Shown: piece after piece, positions 25,888 to 34,821 of the stretch | Layout of the letters: each line of letters begins with the position of its first letter | How positions within the stretch are numbered: the first letter of the stretch is position 1 | The notes under the pieces: model-generated | Seen by the model: the letters and a program-made list of their open reading frames with translations, nothing else | What the model was told of the DNA's origin: nothing | The model's database searches: none | Source of the DNA: Paraburkholderia sp. BL21I4N1 | GTDB lineage: Bacteria > Pseudomonadota > Gammaproteobacteria > Burkholderiales > Burkholderiaceae | NCBI RefSeq assembly: GCF_002973525.1 | Contig: NZ_PVEN01000027.1 | Location: 1-64,000, forward strand | Reading direction: 5' to 3' | DNA length: 64,000 bases | Translations under genes and position numbers: made by a program

Positions 25888-26400
25888 ATGACAGAGAAAC
25901 AAGACCTTCGAAACAGACTGGTGGCCGGTCGCAAACGGGATGGCCGGCGGGAATTTAACGAAGATGCGGTGCAGGAACTGGTCGTGATGTGCCTGAGGCC
26001 GGGCGTGTCCATCGCACGAGCGGCCATGGACCACGACGTCAATCCGAACCAGTTGCGTCGATGGATCACACGCTATCAGCAGCGTCAAAGTTTGCCGATG
26101 TCAGGAGGCGAGGACCCGATGGTCATCGATGATGTTCCCATCGAGGTTCCCGCACCGACGTCCATGAGTCCCATGACTGCTGGCATAACACCGGCGTTTG
26201 TGCCGGTTGTTTCTGCGCCATCAACAGTATCGCTGGTGGATCGGCGAGGTTCGTCCCCAGTATCAGCGATGGCGCTTGCGTTACACGTACGGCTACCGAA
26301 CGGAGTGGAGTTCGACTTCGGCGATGCAAGTCTCGACGAACTGACGACGATCATCCAGATGCTCGGGAGGATGCCGTGTTCCGGTTCGACGAAAGCCTGA
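25888..26400 (+). CDS. tnpA: IS66 TnpA
   Basis: 170 residues from the ATG at 25888. The N-terminal half is a helix-turn-helix (FNEDAVQELVVMCLRPGVSI, AAMDHDVNPNQLRRWITRYQ) of the transposase-8 / IS66 Orf1 type. A Pro/Ser/Val-rich linker and a short C-terminal domain (LHVRLPNGVEFDFGDA) follow. TnpA is an accessory DNA-binding protein of IS66. It overlaps tnpB by 25 bases. Confidence 0.88.
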   Translation: MTEKQDLRNRLVAGRKRDGRREFNEDAVQELVVMCLRPGVSIARAAMDHDVNPNQLRRWITRYQQRQSLPMSGGEDPMVIDDVPIEVPAPTSMSPMTAGITPAFVPVVSAPSTVSLVDRRGSSPVSAMALALHVRLPNGVEFDFGDASLDELTTIIQMLGRMPCSGSTKA

Positions 26401-26729
26401 AGGTGTATCTGCATCGCGAGCCCGTGGACTTCCGCATGGGGATCAATGGCCTGTCGATTCTCGTCGAGCAGGCGATGTCCCTGAACCCGATGGCCCGGGC
26501 TCTTTACGTGTTCGCCAACCGCCGGCGTGACCGGATCAAGATTCTTTGCTGGGACGGCAACGGGTTCTGGCTGTTACTCAAGCGTCTTGAAGCGAACGAC
26601 CGCTTTGTCTGGCCCGCTGCTGTCGAGATTGCCATGCTCAGCGTTGAGCAGCTTCACTGGTTGCTACAGGGCATCGACGTTACTGCCATCAAGAAACACC
26701 CGCAACGACATTACGCGCGCGTGAGTTGA
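26376..26729 (+). CDS. tnpB: IS66 TnpB (Orf2)
   Basis: 117 residues from a GTG at 26376 inside the end of tnpA. It is the typical IS66 Orf2 protein: VDFRMGINGLSILVEQ, LYVFANRRRDRIKILCWDGN, then FWLLLKRLEANDRFVWP. It is required for IS66 transposition, but its biochemical role is not settled. Full length. Confidence 0.92.
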   Translation: MFRFDESLKVYLHREPVDFRMGINGLSILVEQAMSLNPMARALYVFANRRRDRIKILCWDGNGFWLLLKRLEANDRFVWPAAVEIAMLSVEQLHWLLQGIDVTAIKKHPQRHYARVS

Positions 26730-26760
26730 ACAGGAAGACGGTGTGCAGGTCTAACCTGGC

Positions 26761-28341
26761 ATGCCGATCAACGTCACGATCACCGCCGAGGAACTCAAGG
26801 AGCTACTCGCCGCGCGCGCTGAGCTCGATATCGCCCAGCAAGAACGTGATGAATTGCGCAGCACACTGCGACTCGTGACTGCTGAGCGGGACCTGGCCGA
26901 GGAACGGCTGCGGGCTTACAAGCGTGAGCTCTTTGGTGCGTCGAGCGAAGCGCGGGAATCCGGCCAGTTCGGCCTGTTCAACGAAGCCGAAGCGTTGGCG
27001 AGTGTCGGCGCCCAGCCTGCGCAAGAGGACACGCCGACAACAACGGTAGCCACCCATGCTCGTAAGAAGCGCGGCCGCAAGCCGCTCGATCCGGCACTGC
27101 CGCGCAAGATCGTCCGGCATGAACTGCCTGAGTCGGAGCGCTTCTGCGCTAACGATGGTCACGCACTGGTCGAAATCGGCGCTGAAACCAGCGAGCAGCT
27201 CGATGTTATCCCGGAACAGATTCGCGTCGTTCAGCACCAGCGCATCAAATACGCATGCCCGTGTTGTGATCTGGGAATCAAGGTAACGCCGGCGCCACCA
27301 CGGATTATTCCGCGCGGACTGCTTACCGAATCGGCGCTGGCGTGGGTTATCACCGGCAAGTACCAGTTTGGCATGCCGATCTACCGTCAGGCAGGACTGC
27401 TACGTCGCTTCGGCGGCGACATCTCGTCAAACACGATCGCCGTCAGCGTCGTGCGCGCAGGGCTGGCAGTTCAGCCGGTGATCAACCTGATGCGCGATGT
27501 ACTGCTTGAGTCCGACCTGATCTATGGCGACGAAACCACCTTCCAGGTGCTCAAGGAGCCCGGGCGACGGCCACAAACCAAAAGCTATATCTGGGCTCAG
27601 ATGAATGGTTCAGGGCCGCCTATGCGGCTGTTCACCTACACGCCTGGGCGCGGGGCGAAACACGCAGCGCAGCTTTATGCCGATATCAAACCCGGCGCCG
27701 CATTGATGACCGACGGGTACGAGTTATACAGCGGCATCGCGCGCGATCATCGACTCGTCCATCTTGGATGTTGGGCACACGCGAGGCGCGCGCTCGTCAA
27801 GGCCGAGGACACGGTTCCCAAAGCGGCCCGCACGCCAAACCTGTTGGCGACGCGCTTCATCCATCTGATCGGAAGGCTGTTCGCTGCCGAGGCGCGTAGC
27901 ACAGAGTGGACAGCAGATCGGCGCAAGCGACTACGACGCCGATACAGCGTACGCGTGCTCGCTATCATCAAGCAGATGCTGATCGAGCATCTGCCCACCG
28001 TCGTTCCCGGCAGCATGCTGGGCAAAGCATTGCAGTATCTAAATGGGCAATGGCCGAAGCTGAGCCGCTACGTCGAAAACGGCGACTGGCCTATCTCGAA
28101 CAACCCCTGCGAAAATGAAATCAGGCCGTTCGTCGTCGCGCGCAAGAGCTTCCTGTTTGCCGATACCGTTGCCGGCGCACATGCCAGCGCAAACCTCTAT
28201 TCTTTGGTCCAAACCTGCAAGGCCGGCGGCATCGATCCATATCGATACCTCACCTGGCTGTTCCAGCGCCTTCCTCTCGCGCAGACCGCCGACGACTACG
28301 CCGCGCTAATGCCCTCGAACATGCCCGCTGGACCACGTTAA
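26761..28341 (+). CDS. tnpC: IS66 TnpC transposase (DDE)
   Basis: 526 residues. A coiled-coil N-terminus (ELKELLAARAELDIAQQERD) and zinc-binding part (YACPCCDLGIKV) precede the DDE core. Acidic residues are seen in IYGDETTFQ, ALMTDGYELY and NNPCENEIRPF. The IS66 C-terminal segment (VQTCKAGGIDPYRYLTWLF) is present. The gene is intact and ends 33 bases before the right inverted repeat. Confidence 0.95.
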   Translation: MPINVTITAEELKELLAARAELDIAQQERDELRSTLRLVTAERDLAEERLRAYKRELFGASSEARESGQFGLFNEAEALASVGAQPAQEDTPTTTVATHARKKRGRKPLDPALPRKIVRHELPESERFCANDGHALVEIGAETSEQLDVIPEQIRVVQHQRIKYACPCCDLGIKVTPAPPRIIPRGLLTESALAWVITGKYQFGMPIYRQAGLLRRFGGDISSNTIAVSVVRAGLAVQPVINLMRDVLLESDLIYGDETTFQVLKEPGRRPQTKSYIWAQMNGSGPPMRLFTYTPGRGAKHAAQLYADIKPGAALMTDGYELYSGIARDHRLVHLGCWAHARRALVKAEDTVPKAARTPNLLATRFIHLIGRLFAAEARSTEWTADRRKRLRRRYSVRVLAIIKQMLIEHLPTVVPGSMLGKALQYLNGQWPKLSRYVENGDWPISNNPCENEIRPFVVARKSFLFADTVAGAHASANLYSLVQTCKAGGIDPYRYLTWLFQRLPLAQTADDYAALMPSNMPAGPR

Positions 28342-28392
28342 GTTGGTCGCTTCTCTCTCCACACTCTCTGACCGGCGTCGTTAATTGACGGC

Positions 28393-29157
28393 TTACGTCG
28401 AAAGGGACCTGTGACCCATGAGCAGCTGGATCCTTCGTACGTCAGCACCCGTTTCCAGCAGGTGCGTGGCGAACGCGTGCCTCAAGGAATGCGGCGTGAT
28501 GGGCTTCTTGATGCCGCTGCGCTCCCGTGCCCTGTTGCATGCCTGCCGGATCGCGTCAGCGGAGATCGGGTGTCCGGGGATGTCACCGGGAAAAAGCCAG
28601 TCGCGAGGATGAGCGTCGTGCCAGTACGCTCGCAGGATCTCGAGCAGGCGCGGGGATAGCATTACATAGCGATCCTTACGGTTCTTGCCCTGGTTCACGC
28701 GGATGACCATGCGCTGACTGTCGATGTCGATGGCCTTCAGGTGCGCAACTTCTGAAATTCGCAGACCGGCGGCATAAGCGGTCATCAGCATGGCCCGGTG
28801 TTTCAGGCCGGGAATGGCATCGAAGAAGGCTTTAACCTCGTCGAAACTGAGGATGACCGGTAGCCTCACCGGCTTCTTCGGCAGGGGAAAGTCCTCGTCA
28901 CTCCAGTCGCGTTTGAGCGTCACGCGGTACAGAAACCGCAGGGCGCCGATCGTTGCGCCGAGACTGGCGGGTGCCAGCCTGCGCTCTTCGCGCAGGTAGA
29001 CGAGCCAGGCCCGGATCTCCTCGGGACCCAGCAGTTCGGGCGAGCGGCGGAAGTGCCGGGCGAAACTGCGTACCTGAATCAGATAGGATGTCTGGGTATT
29101 ATCCGCAAGGTTGCGGATCTGCATGTCATGCAGCATGCGTTGGCGCAGTGGTGTCAT
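28393..29157 (-). pseudogene. IS91-associated tyrosine recombinase, cut by IS66
   Basis: From the ATG at 29157 (AGGAGG 8 bases upstream) it encodes 254 residues up to a TAA created by the IS66 end. SAM-like N-terminal and catalytic domains are present: AYAAGLRISEVAHL (Arg), GKNRKDRYVML, HSLRHAFATHLL (HxxR) and LLMGHRSLST. The catalytic Tyr is lost from this part. The original C-terminus continues at 25800-25675 beyond IS66 (YLRIATSTVC and a Pro-rich tail) and ends just before the transposase start. IS91 elements with such an integrase are known; this copy is inactivated. Confidence 0.88.
28397..28404. repeat. IS66 target-site duplication, right copy
   Basis: GTCGAAAG, identical to 25793-25800. 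Confidence 0.92.
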
Positions 29158-29329
29158 GGCGAGCCTCCTGGAAACAGCGGGTGGAATGCCCAACCGGGCG
29201 TTCACATACTGCTCCTGGCGACACCGCTCACCACCTCGCTGGGTTTCAGCGTCAGACAACCCTCGTCATCAAACGTCAGCCATAGACCTGTGTCCACCTC
29301 CCCCTCCCGCGTCAGCGGGTTAGTACATC

Positions 29330-29357
29330 CCTTAATATGTTGCGGTCGAAGATATGT
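29330..29357. repeat. outer RIT inverted repeat, left
   Basis: 28 bases identical to the reverse complement of 36147-36174. Confidence 0.92.
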
Positions 29358-29434
29358 AGCGCGAGGCGCAGAACGCCGGGATCCACCGAGGAGATCCCGA
29401 CGCGCAGACGGCACATATTTTTTGAAGATTCTGG

Positions 29435-29656
29435 CTATATTTCCCGGAGAAACGTCATCAATGACGGCAAGTCACGTTGTCGCAAGGGTTCCGCCGATTG
29501 CCCGGAGACATCAACGCTGGCTAGCGCTTTTGCCTTCATTTCCAAATCAACCTCAGCGTAGATATTCGTTGTGTCCAACGAGACATGCCCCAGCCACGCC
29601 CGGATTGTATTGATGTCGACGCCGCTACGCAGCATATGGACGGCAGTCGTGTGCCG
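29435..29656 (-). pseudogene. outer RIT third recombinase, C-terminal part
   Basis: Starting at 29656 the frame reads RHTTAVHMLRSGVDINTIRAW, then LGHVSLDTTNIYAEVDLEMK (GH and catalytic Tyr), and ends LPSLMTFLREI. It continues the frame that breaks at 33105 after SPHNIR. Joining both restores HNIRHTTAVHML, the box II motif of tyrosine recombinases. Confidence 0.9.
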
Positions 29657-29681
29657 ACAATGTCTCTAACGACATTGACGT

Positions 29682-29707
29682 CACTATGTGCCCTTCCTGA
29701 CTATGTC
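29682..29707. repeat. inner RIT inverted repeat, left
   Basis: 26 bases identical to the reverse complement of 33079-33104. A partial inverted copy (ACTATGTCGGGT at 29700-29711, ACCCGACATAGT at 29778-29789) lies just inside. Confidence 0.92.
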
Positions 29708-29798
29708 GGGTAACGTGGATGGGCTTCCTCGATCACCTTTGGTACTGTGGGTTGCGCAGCGATGTACCCGGCTAGTCACCCGACATAGTTTTCCGGTA

Positions 29799-30797
29799 CT
29801 ACAAGCTATTCAGGAAATCCAGTAGCTGGTCTGCCGGTCGGTAGCGTCCTGGCTTGCCGCGGGGCGGAGATGTCTTCGCAAGAGCTTCCTCCTTCATCGC
29901 GAGTGTCGCTTCGACATAGATCTGCGTGGTTTCCACCGATTCATGTCCGAGCCACAGCGCAATCACAGAACGACGAACGCCCGCTTGCAGAAGGTCCATG
30001 GCCATCGTGTGTCTCAAACGGTGAACGGTGACCCGTTTCTGCTTCAGCGACGGGCAAACTCTGGACGCCGCTTCGCGATGCCTGTTTAGCAGATATTGCA
30101 CGCCATGGACAGTGAGGCGTTCTCCCCTTGCGCTGGGAAACAGCAGATCACCGTCACCGCGTTGCGGTTCTCGCAGCCACGCTTTCAATACGGCCAGTGT
30201 AGATTTGGCGATCGGTGTACAGCGCTCTTTGCGCCCTTTGCCGATCACGCGTACGTGCGCGCCAACGCCGAGAATAAGGTCATCGCGTTTGAGCCCGGTC
30301 ATCTCGGAGAGGCGCAGGCCTGTCTGCACGGCGACCAGCATGAAGGCGTGATCACGTCGGCCAGACCAGGAGCGCTGATCCGGCGCAGCCAGCAAGGCAT
30401 CGACTTCGGGACGTGTCAGGAAGTGCACCAGGGTGCGGGTAAAACGCTTGCTGGGGATGGCGAGTACCCGCTGGATCTGCGCGGAATGCGCTGGTGTCTC
30501 GAGCGCCGCGTAACGAAAGAAGGAGTGAATCGCTGTGAGGCGCAGATTACGGCTGCGAACGCTCAAGCCATGACGCTTCTCCAGGTCGTCCAGAAATGCA
30601 ACGATCAAAGGGGCATCGATTTCCTCGAAATTCATACGTGAGGGCTGCTTGTGCAGCCGTTGTTGCGCGAACTTCAGAAATTGACGAAAGGTATCGCGAT
30701 AGGAGGCGATCGTGTGAGGACTCGCCTGGCGCTGCTGCATCAGACGCTGTGTAAAGAAGCGCTCCAGCATCGGGGCAAAGGTGGCCGACGCGTTCAT
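29799..30797 (-). CDS. inner RIT tyrosine recombinase, third gene (RitC type)
   Basis: 332 residues from the ATG at 30797, which overlaps the previous stop (ATGA). The core-binding domain is SPHTIASYRDTFRQFLKFA. Catalytic motifs are TGLRLSEMTGL (Arg), GKGRKERCTPI (Lys region), HRLRHTMAMDLL (HxxR), and LGHESVETTQIYVEA (His and Tyr). All active-site residues are present, so it is probably functional. The translational coupling to the two preceding recombinases is characteristic of RIT operons. Confidence 0.92.
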   Translation of the reverse strand: MNASATFAPMLERFFTQRLMQQRQASPHTIASYRDTFRQFLKFAQQRLHKQPSRMNFEEIDAPLIVAFLDDLEKRHGLSVRSRNLRLTAIHSFFRYAALETPAHSAQIQRVLAIPSKRFTRTLVHFLTRPEVDALLAAPDQRSWSGRRDHAFMLVAVQTGLRLSEMTGLKRDDLILGVGAHVRVIGKGRKERCTPIAKSTLAVLKAWLREPQRGDGDLLFPSARGERLTVHGVQYLLNRHREAASRVCPSLKQKRVTVHRLRHTMAMDLLQAGVRRSVIALWLGHESVETTQIYVEATLAMKEEALAKTSPPRGKPGRYRPADQLLDFLNSL

Positions 30798-31738
30798 GAC
30801 CGACTCTCCCAGTGCTGCTCGAGTCGGCGCATCGCCTCGCGCATCAGTTCCGGCGAGGCGCTCAGATACCATTGCGTATCAGCGACGTGGACATGACCGA
30901 GGTAGGCTGACAGGATGGGTAGGCGGCGCTCGGGGTCCTGTCCTGAACGGTACCAGCGTACAAGCGTATTCGTTGCAAACACGTGCCTCATGTCGTGCAG
31001 ACGTGGGCCATGACTGTCCGCTGGACCCCGCAAGCCGATCTGCCGGGACAACGCATAGAAGTGGCGATGAATCTCGCCGCCGTCCAGACGATTGCCCTGG
31101 TTGGAAACGAACAGATAGGACGACACCGGTCGATTCGCCCAATGGCGTTTGCGGCGAGCAATGTAGTCGGCAATTACCTTGCAGGTCGAGGCGTGCAGGG
31201 GGATGAGTCTGTCCTTGCCAAACTTGGCACCGCGAATGGTCAATACTCCCGCTACCAGATCGACGTCCTGAAGCTCAAGATTGCGCGCTTCACCCAGACG
31301 CATGCCCGATACGCTCAACAAGCCAAACAGGCAATGGTAGGTCCATGGTTGCAGTTCGTCGCGTTGGTAGCGGCAACGTATTTGGAGCGCGGCATGGAGT
31401 AATCTGCGAATCTCGTCGTCCGAGTACAGATAGGGTCGAGCCCGTTTCGGCGCGAACGGCAGCAGGCCAGGTGCAGGAATCTGCGTGCGTGGATCGGTCG
31501 CACTATGATGACGTGCGAACTGGCGCACGAAACTTAGTCGTCGCGCCCAGTTTGCAGGTTGGACGTTTGAAGGTTGCTGGGCCCACCTAAGAGCCAATGC
31601 CTGGGTGATGCAGGAAGCGCGGTGCCGTTCCATGAACGTGACGAAATCAGGCAAGACCTTGCCAGCCTCTTCAAGCTTGAATCCCAGGCTTCTCCTCAGG
31701 CTGAGATACTCCTGAACGGCCTGCCGGAGCGTGTTCAC
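30794..31738 (-). CDS. inner RIT tyrosine recombinase, second gene (RitB type)
   Basis: 314 residues from a GTG at 31738 that overlaps the stop of the first gene (GTGA). Motifs: VSGMRLGEARNL (Arg), GAKFGKDRLIPLH, LHDMRHVFATNTL (HxxR), and AYLGHVHVADTQWYLSA (His and Tyr). The insertion RWYRSGQDPERRLPILSAYL is typical of this recombinase class. The ends overlap both neighbours by 4 bases. Confidence 0.92.
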   Translation of the reverse strand: MNTLRQAVQEYLSLRRSLGFKLEEAGKVLPDFVTFMERHRASCITQALALRWAQQPSNVQPANWARRLSFVRQFARHHSATDPRTQIPAPGLLPFAPKRARPYLYSDDEIRRLLHAALQIRCRYQRDELQPWTYHCLFGLLSVSGMRLGEARNLELQDVDLVAGVLTIRGAKFGKDRLIPLHASTCKVIADYIARRKRHWANRPVSSYLFVSNQGNRLDGGEIHRHFYALSRQIGLRGPADSHGPRLHDMRHVFATNTLVRWYRSGQDPERRLPILSAYLGHVHVADTQWYLSASPELMREAMRRLEQHWESRS

Positions 31739-32973
31739 CGTACACCTCCCGGCCACGGCAGGGCCAACGTACGCAGCGCCTTGATGTCGACCTTCGTATA
31801 GATCTTCGTGGTTTGGGGATGACGGTGTCCCAACAGTTCGCCTATCTCGCCGAGCGACGCACCGTGACGCAGCATCTCGCTGGCCAGTCCATGGCGAAAC
31901 TGGTGTGCCCCCATGGTTGGGGAATCGATGCCTGCGCGCTGGAGCGAATGCCGAACGATGGAGCCCACCCCACTTGCATCATGGAAGCCAGTGACAGGCG
32001 CCTTGGAACGCAAAAATACACGGCGACTGGCGCTACGCGATCGACCGTAACGAAGGTATGCAGCGATCGCCTTGCCGACATCGGTGGGTAAAGGCAGTCC
32101 AGTGTGTTGTCCACTCTTGCCGTGTACGCTTAGATGGCCAGTGTTCCAGTCAATATCTTCGAGCTCGAGAAATGCGACTTCCCCTGAACGCAATCCCAGG
32201 CGAGCGAGCAGCAGCAGGATGGCGTAGTCACGACGACCGACGGAGGTCTGTCGATCGATACTAGCCAGCAGTTTCCGTGTCTGCTCTGCTGGAATCGCAC
32301 GGGGGATTGACGGCATCGACCAGTTGGCCACGACCGGAACGGCAGCGGCCAGATCGAGCGTTATGTCGCCCCGATAACACGCGTAGCGTAGAAAGGATCG
32401 CAGCGCGGTGGTCATGAGCTTGGCCCGCTTCAAATGCAGCCGTGCCGCCTGACGTTGCACGAATCTCACTACGTCGCACGCACGCAAATGCGAGAGCCTG
32501 ACTCGTCCGTCGCCAAAGCAGTCTTCGAGAAAATCCTTGATGAACGGCACGTAGTTGACGATCGTTGCTTCGGCCAGGGCCCGTGCCTCGCGCAGGTACT
32601 CCTCGTATGCTTGTACGCAGGACTCGACAGGGGTTGGCCGTCGCGCCGGTATCTTCTGCCTGGAAATCAAACCCTCACGATCAAGAAAGTCAATGAGGTG
32701 TCTGAGCGCGGCACGATCCCCCGGACAAGGCCGTACGCGCCGAGCACGATAGCGCAAATATCGCACCGCGTGATCAGGGCAGACGCTGCGCAAATTGATT
32801 CCTGTTCGTTCAAGCCAGCGGCTAAAAGCGGCAGCGAGCCGAACCTTGTACTGCAGTGACTGCACACTGTACCCCTGCTCGGCTATCGAATTCGCAAAGG
32901 CGACGATATGGACCGCGACCGGCCCCTCTGGCGGGCGAGATAAAACGATATGGTCACGAATCGTGCACTTCAT
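31735..32973 (-). CDS. inner RIT tyrosine recombinase, first gene (RitA type)
   Basis: 412 residues from the ATG at 32973. It has a long N-terminal region, then core-binding and catalytic domains: ARLGLRSGEVAFLEL (Arg), GKSGQHTGLPLP, GAHQFRHGLASEML (HxxR), LLGHRHPQTTKIYTKVD (His and Tyr). It is the first gene of the trio; its promoter should lie between 32974 and the right inverted repeat at 33079. The gene is intact. Confidence 0.92.
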   Translation of the reverse strand: MKCTIRDHIVLSRPPEGPVAVHIVAFANSIAEQGYSVQSLQYKVRLAAAFSRWLERTGINLRSVCPDHAVRYLRYRARRVRPCPGDRAALRHLIDFLDREGLISRQKIPARRPTPVESCVQAYEEYLREARALAEATIVNYVPFIKDFLEDCFGDGRVRLSHLRACDVVRFVQRQAARLHLKRAKLMTTALRSFLRYACYRGDITLDLAAAVPVVANWSMPSIPRAIPAEQTRKLLASIDRQTSVGRRDYAILLLLARLGLRSGEVAFLELEDIDWNTGHLSVHGKSGQHTGLPLPTDVGKAIAAYLRYGRSRSASRRVFLRSKAPVTGFHDASGVGSIVRHSLQRAGIDSPTMGAHQFRHGLASEMLRHGASLGEIGELLGHRHPQTTKIYTKVDIKALRTLALPWPGGVR

Positions 32974-33078
32974 GATGGACTCCTTCCCGGACGCCGGGGG
33001 CTGATGGAAGGAATCAAGACTATCTCTATCTCACAACACGTATTTACCCAAAAAATACGGGCTATTGTTCAATTACAA

Positions 33079-33104
33079 GACATAGTCAGGAAGGGCACAT
33101 AGTG
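33079..33104. repeat. inner RIT inverted repeat, right
   Basis: 26 bases, the reverse complement of 29682-29707. The last three bases (GTG) belong also to the GTGCCGA direct repeat. Confidence 0.92.
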
Positions 33105-33884
33105 CCGAATGTTGTGCGGGCTGACCCGCTTGGCCTGCATGGATGGCATTTCATCGCTTGCCATCTCGGCGTAGTGGGTGACGAGACGGTGGATGCCGAA
33201 TCGCGTCATCGGCCTGTTCGCTCGACCAAGGAAGACGACCTGATCAGTGCCTCGTCCGTTGATCAGCTTTTCAAGCAAAGGCGGCATCATCGGCCAAAGT
33301 GGACACATCCGTATCTTGTTGCCTTTCCCACGTATCCGCACCGACGGTGGATCGTTGAGACGAAGATGGTCGATGGTCAGGCGTGCGGCTTCGTCAGCCC
33401 GGGCGCCGCTGTTGTACAGAAACAAGAGCAAGCAATAGTCGCGTAAGCCGAGTGCGGTACGCCGGTCTGGCTGGCGCAGCAGTGCATCCATCTCAACCTT
33501 TTCAAGGTAGGTGACGAGGGTCTTGTCCGTCTTCTTGAATGGCACCATGCGAACCTCAGTGCACCAGGACAGATGCACAGGTGAGCGCATGCCGATAAAA
33601 CGGGCCAGCGAATGGATGGTCCCAAGGCGCTGGTTGCGCGTCACGCCGGTACAATGCCGTTCCCGCTCCAGATAGTCTAGGAACTGCCGCACGACCGAAG
33701 GCGATAGATCGTCGACAGTCATCTTGTCGATGGCGACGCCGGTACGCTTGCTTGCAAATGGCAAGAGCAGTGTCAGCGTGTCGCGGTAGCTCGCCTGCGT
33801 GTTGCGAGACAGATTGCGTTCACCGACCAGATATTCGAGGAGGAAACGGCGAATCCATGTGCCAAGTAGATTCTTGTCAATCAT
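33105..33884 (-). pseudogene. outer RIT third recombinase, N-terminal part
   Basis: 260 residues from the ATG at 33884, which overlaps the previous gene by 8 bases. It has the core-binding domain (LSRNTQASYRDTLTLLLPFA) and the first catalytic motifs (YNSGARADEAARLTI, GKGNKIRMCPLW). It breaks at SPHNIR where the inner RIT begins; the native frame then runs into inner RIT sequence and stops. The first catalytic Arg lies in the divergent motif GARADEA. The missing C-terminus is at 29435-29656. Confidence 0.9.
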
Positions 33885-34821
33885 GATGGCCTCCGCAGGC
33901 TGCGTACCTGGCGAAGAGCCGGCTGGCTTCTTGAAGCAACTCCGGAGTCATTTGCAGATAATGCTGGGTCGAGCTAATCTCGACGTGTCCGAGGTACGTT
34001 GACAGTTGCGGCAACAGACGTTGCACATCCTGGCCGGACCGGTACCAGGCAATCACTCTGTGGACGGCTGCCGTATGACGCAGATCATGCATTCGTGGCG
34101 GACGCAGCTCGCCCGGTGGGCATTCAATGCCTGCGACGCGTCGTACGCGCTGAAACAGCGTGATGACGCGCGGATAGTTCCAGAGCGCTCCGGTACGAGA
34201 CGCAAAGAAACGCGAATCTTCGCCGTCTGGCATGTTAAGTCTACGGCGACGATCGGCAAGCGTTGCCAATGCCACAGTCAGTTTCGGGCCGATCGGCACC
34301 AGCCGCGTTTTGCTGAATTTGGTGTCGCGGACAGTAATGATTCTCTGTTCGAGGTCGATATCGCGCATGGTTAGTCCCAGCGCTTCGCTGACTCGCAGCC
34401 CGCTGCCATACAACAGTAGGATCAGGGTCCGGAACATCGGCGCTTGTAGCTGACTCTGGGCGCTCTCCAGCACGGACGCAGCGTCGAGCAATCGCTGCAG
34501 CTCCGACGTCGAATAGATATAAGGCGTTTGTTGCAAGGGGAACTTGGGCAGTACCGCCGGCAATGGCGATACTGTGACGTGCCCTCGGCTGATGGCGTAC
34601 CGATAAAGGCCGGCCAGTAATCGGTACTTGGTCCGCCATGTTGAGCTAAGTGGGCCTGCGCCTTGCAGGAACTTCAGGACAGCTCCTGATTGAACGTCGG
34701 CAATATGCACATGACCCATCTGACGTTCGAATCGACGTAGCGTGCGCCGGGCAGTCTTTGAGCGCAAGCCGAGTGACTGTTGCAAGACGATATAGGCCTC
34801 GATGACAGTGGCGAGTTTCAT
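33877..34821 (-). CDS. outer RIT tyrosine recombinase, second gene (RitB type)
   Basis: 314 residues from the ATG at 34821 (ATGA overlap with the first gene). Motifs: GSGLRVSEALGLTM (Arg), DTKFSKTRLVPIG, MHDLRHTAAVHRV (HxxR), YLGHVEISSTQHYLQ (His and Tyr). It has the same length as the inner RIT second gene and the same RWYRSGQ-type insertion (AWYRSGQDVQRLLPQLSTYL), but the proteins are clearly different. The two elements therefore belong to different RIT lineages. Confidence 0.92.
   Translation of the reverse strand: MKLATVIEAYIVLQQSLGLRSKTARRTLRRFERQMGHVHIADVQSGAVLKFLQGAGPLSSTWRTKYRLLAGLYRYAISRGHVTVSPLPAVLPKFPLQQTPYIYSTSELQRLLDAASVLESAQSQLQAPMFRTLILLLYGSGLRVSEALGLTMRDIDLEQRIITVRDTKFSKTRLVPIGPKLTVALATLADRRRRLNMPDGEDSRFFASRTGALWNYPRVITLFQRVRRVAGIECPPGELRPPRMHDLRHTAAVHRVIAWYRSGQDVQRLLPQLSTYLGHVEISSTQHYLQMTPELLQEASRLFARYAACGGHHD

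Larger units (their letters stand above)
25801..28396 (+). mobile_element. complete IS66-family element, 2,596 bp
   Basis: Perfect 23-bp terminal inverted repeats (25801-25823, starting GTAAGCCGTCAATT, and 28374-28396) enclose tnpA, tnpB and tnpC. The element is flanked by the 8-bp duplication GTCGAAAG. It has inserted near the 3' end of the IS91-associated integrase gene. Intact ends, genes and duplication indicate a recent insertion. Confidence 0.95.
24082..29329 (-). mobile_element. IS91-like element with transposase and tyrosine integrase, interrupted by IS66
   Basis: Between the IS3 fragment and the outer RIT element lie a Y-transposase gene (24461-25666) and an upstream tyrosine recombinase gene with the usual IS91-associated arrangement; the recombinase stop would be 8 bases before the transposase start. 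The left end carries palindromes (24083-24102, and TTTTTTGGTTA / TAACCAAAAAA at 24112-24122 / 24177-24187), as expected for IS91 terminal stem-loops. IS66 (25801-28396) sits inside the recombinase gene. Outer boundaries are inferred from the flanking elements, not from known ends. Confidence 0.65.
29658..33108 (-). mobile_element. inner RIT element inserted in the outer RIT
   Basis: Three tyrosine recombinase genes (32973 to 29799) lie between 26-bp perfect inverted repeats (29682-29707 and 33079-33104; left copy begins CACTATGTGCCC). A direct repeat GTGCCGA (29651-29657 and 33102-33108) brackets the unit. Between the left direct repeat and the left inverted repeat lie 24 extra bases containing CAATGTC-N6-GACATTG. 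Removing one direct repeat and everything between restores the outer recombinase reading frame. Confidence 0.88.
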
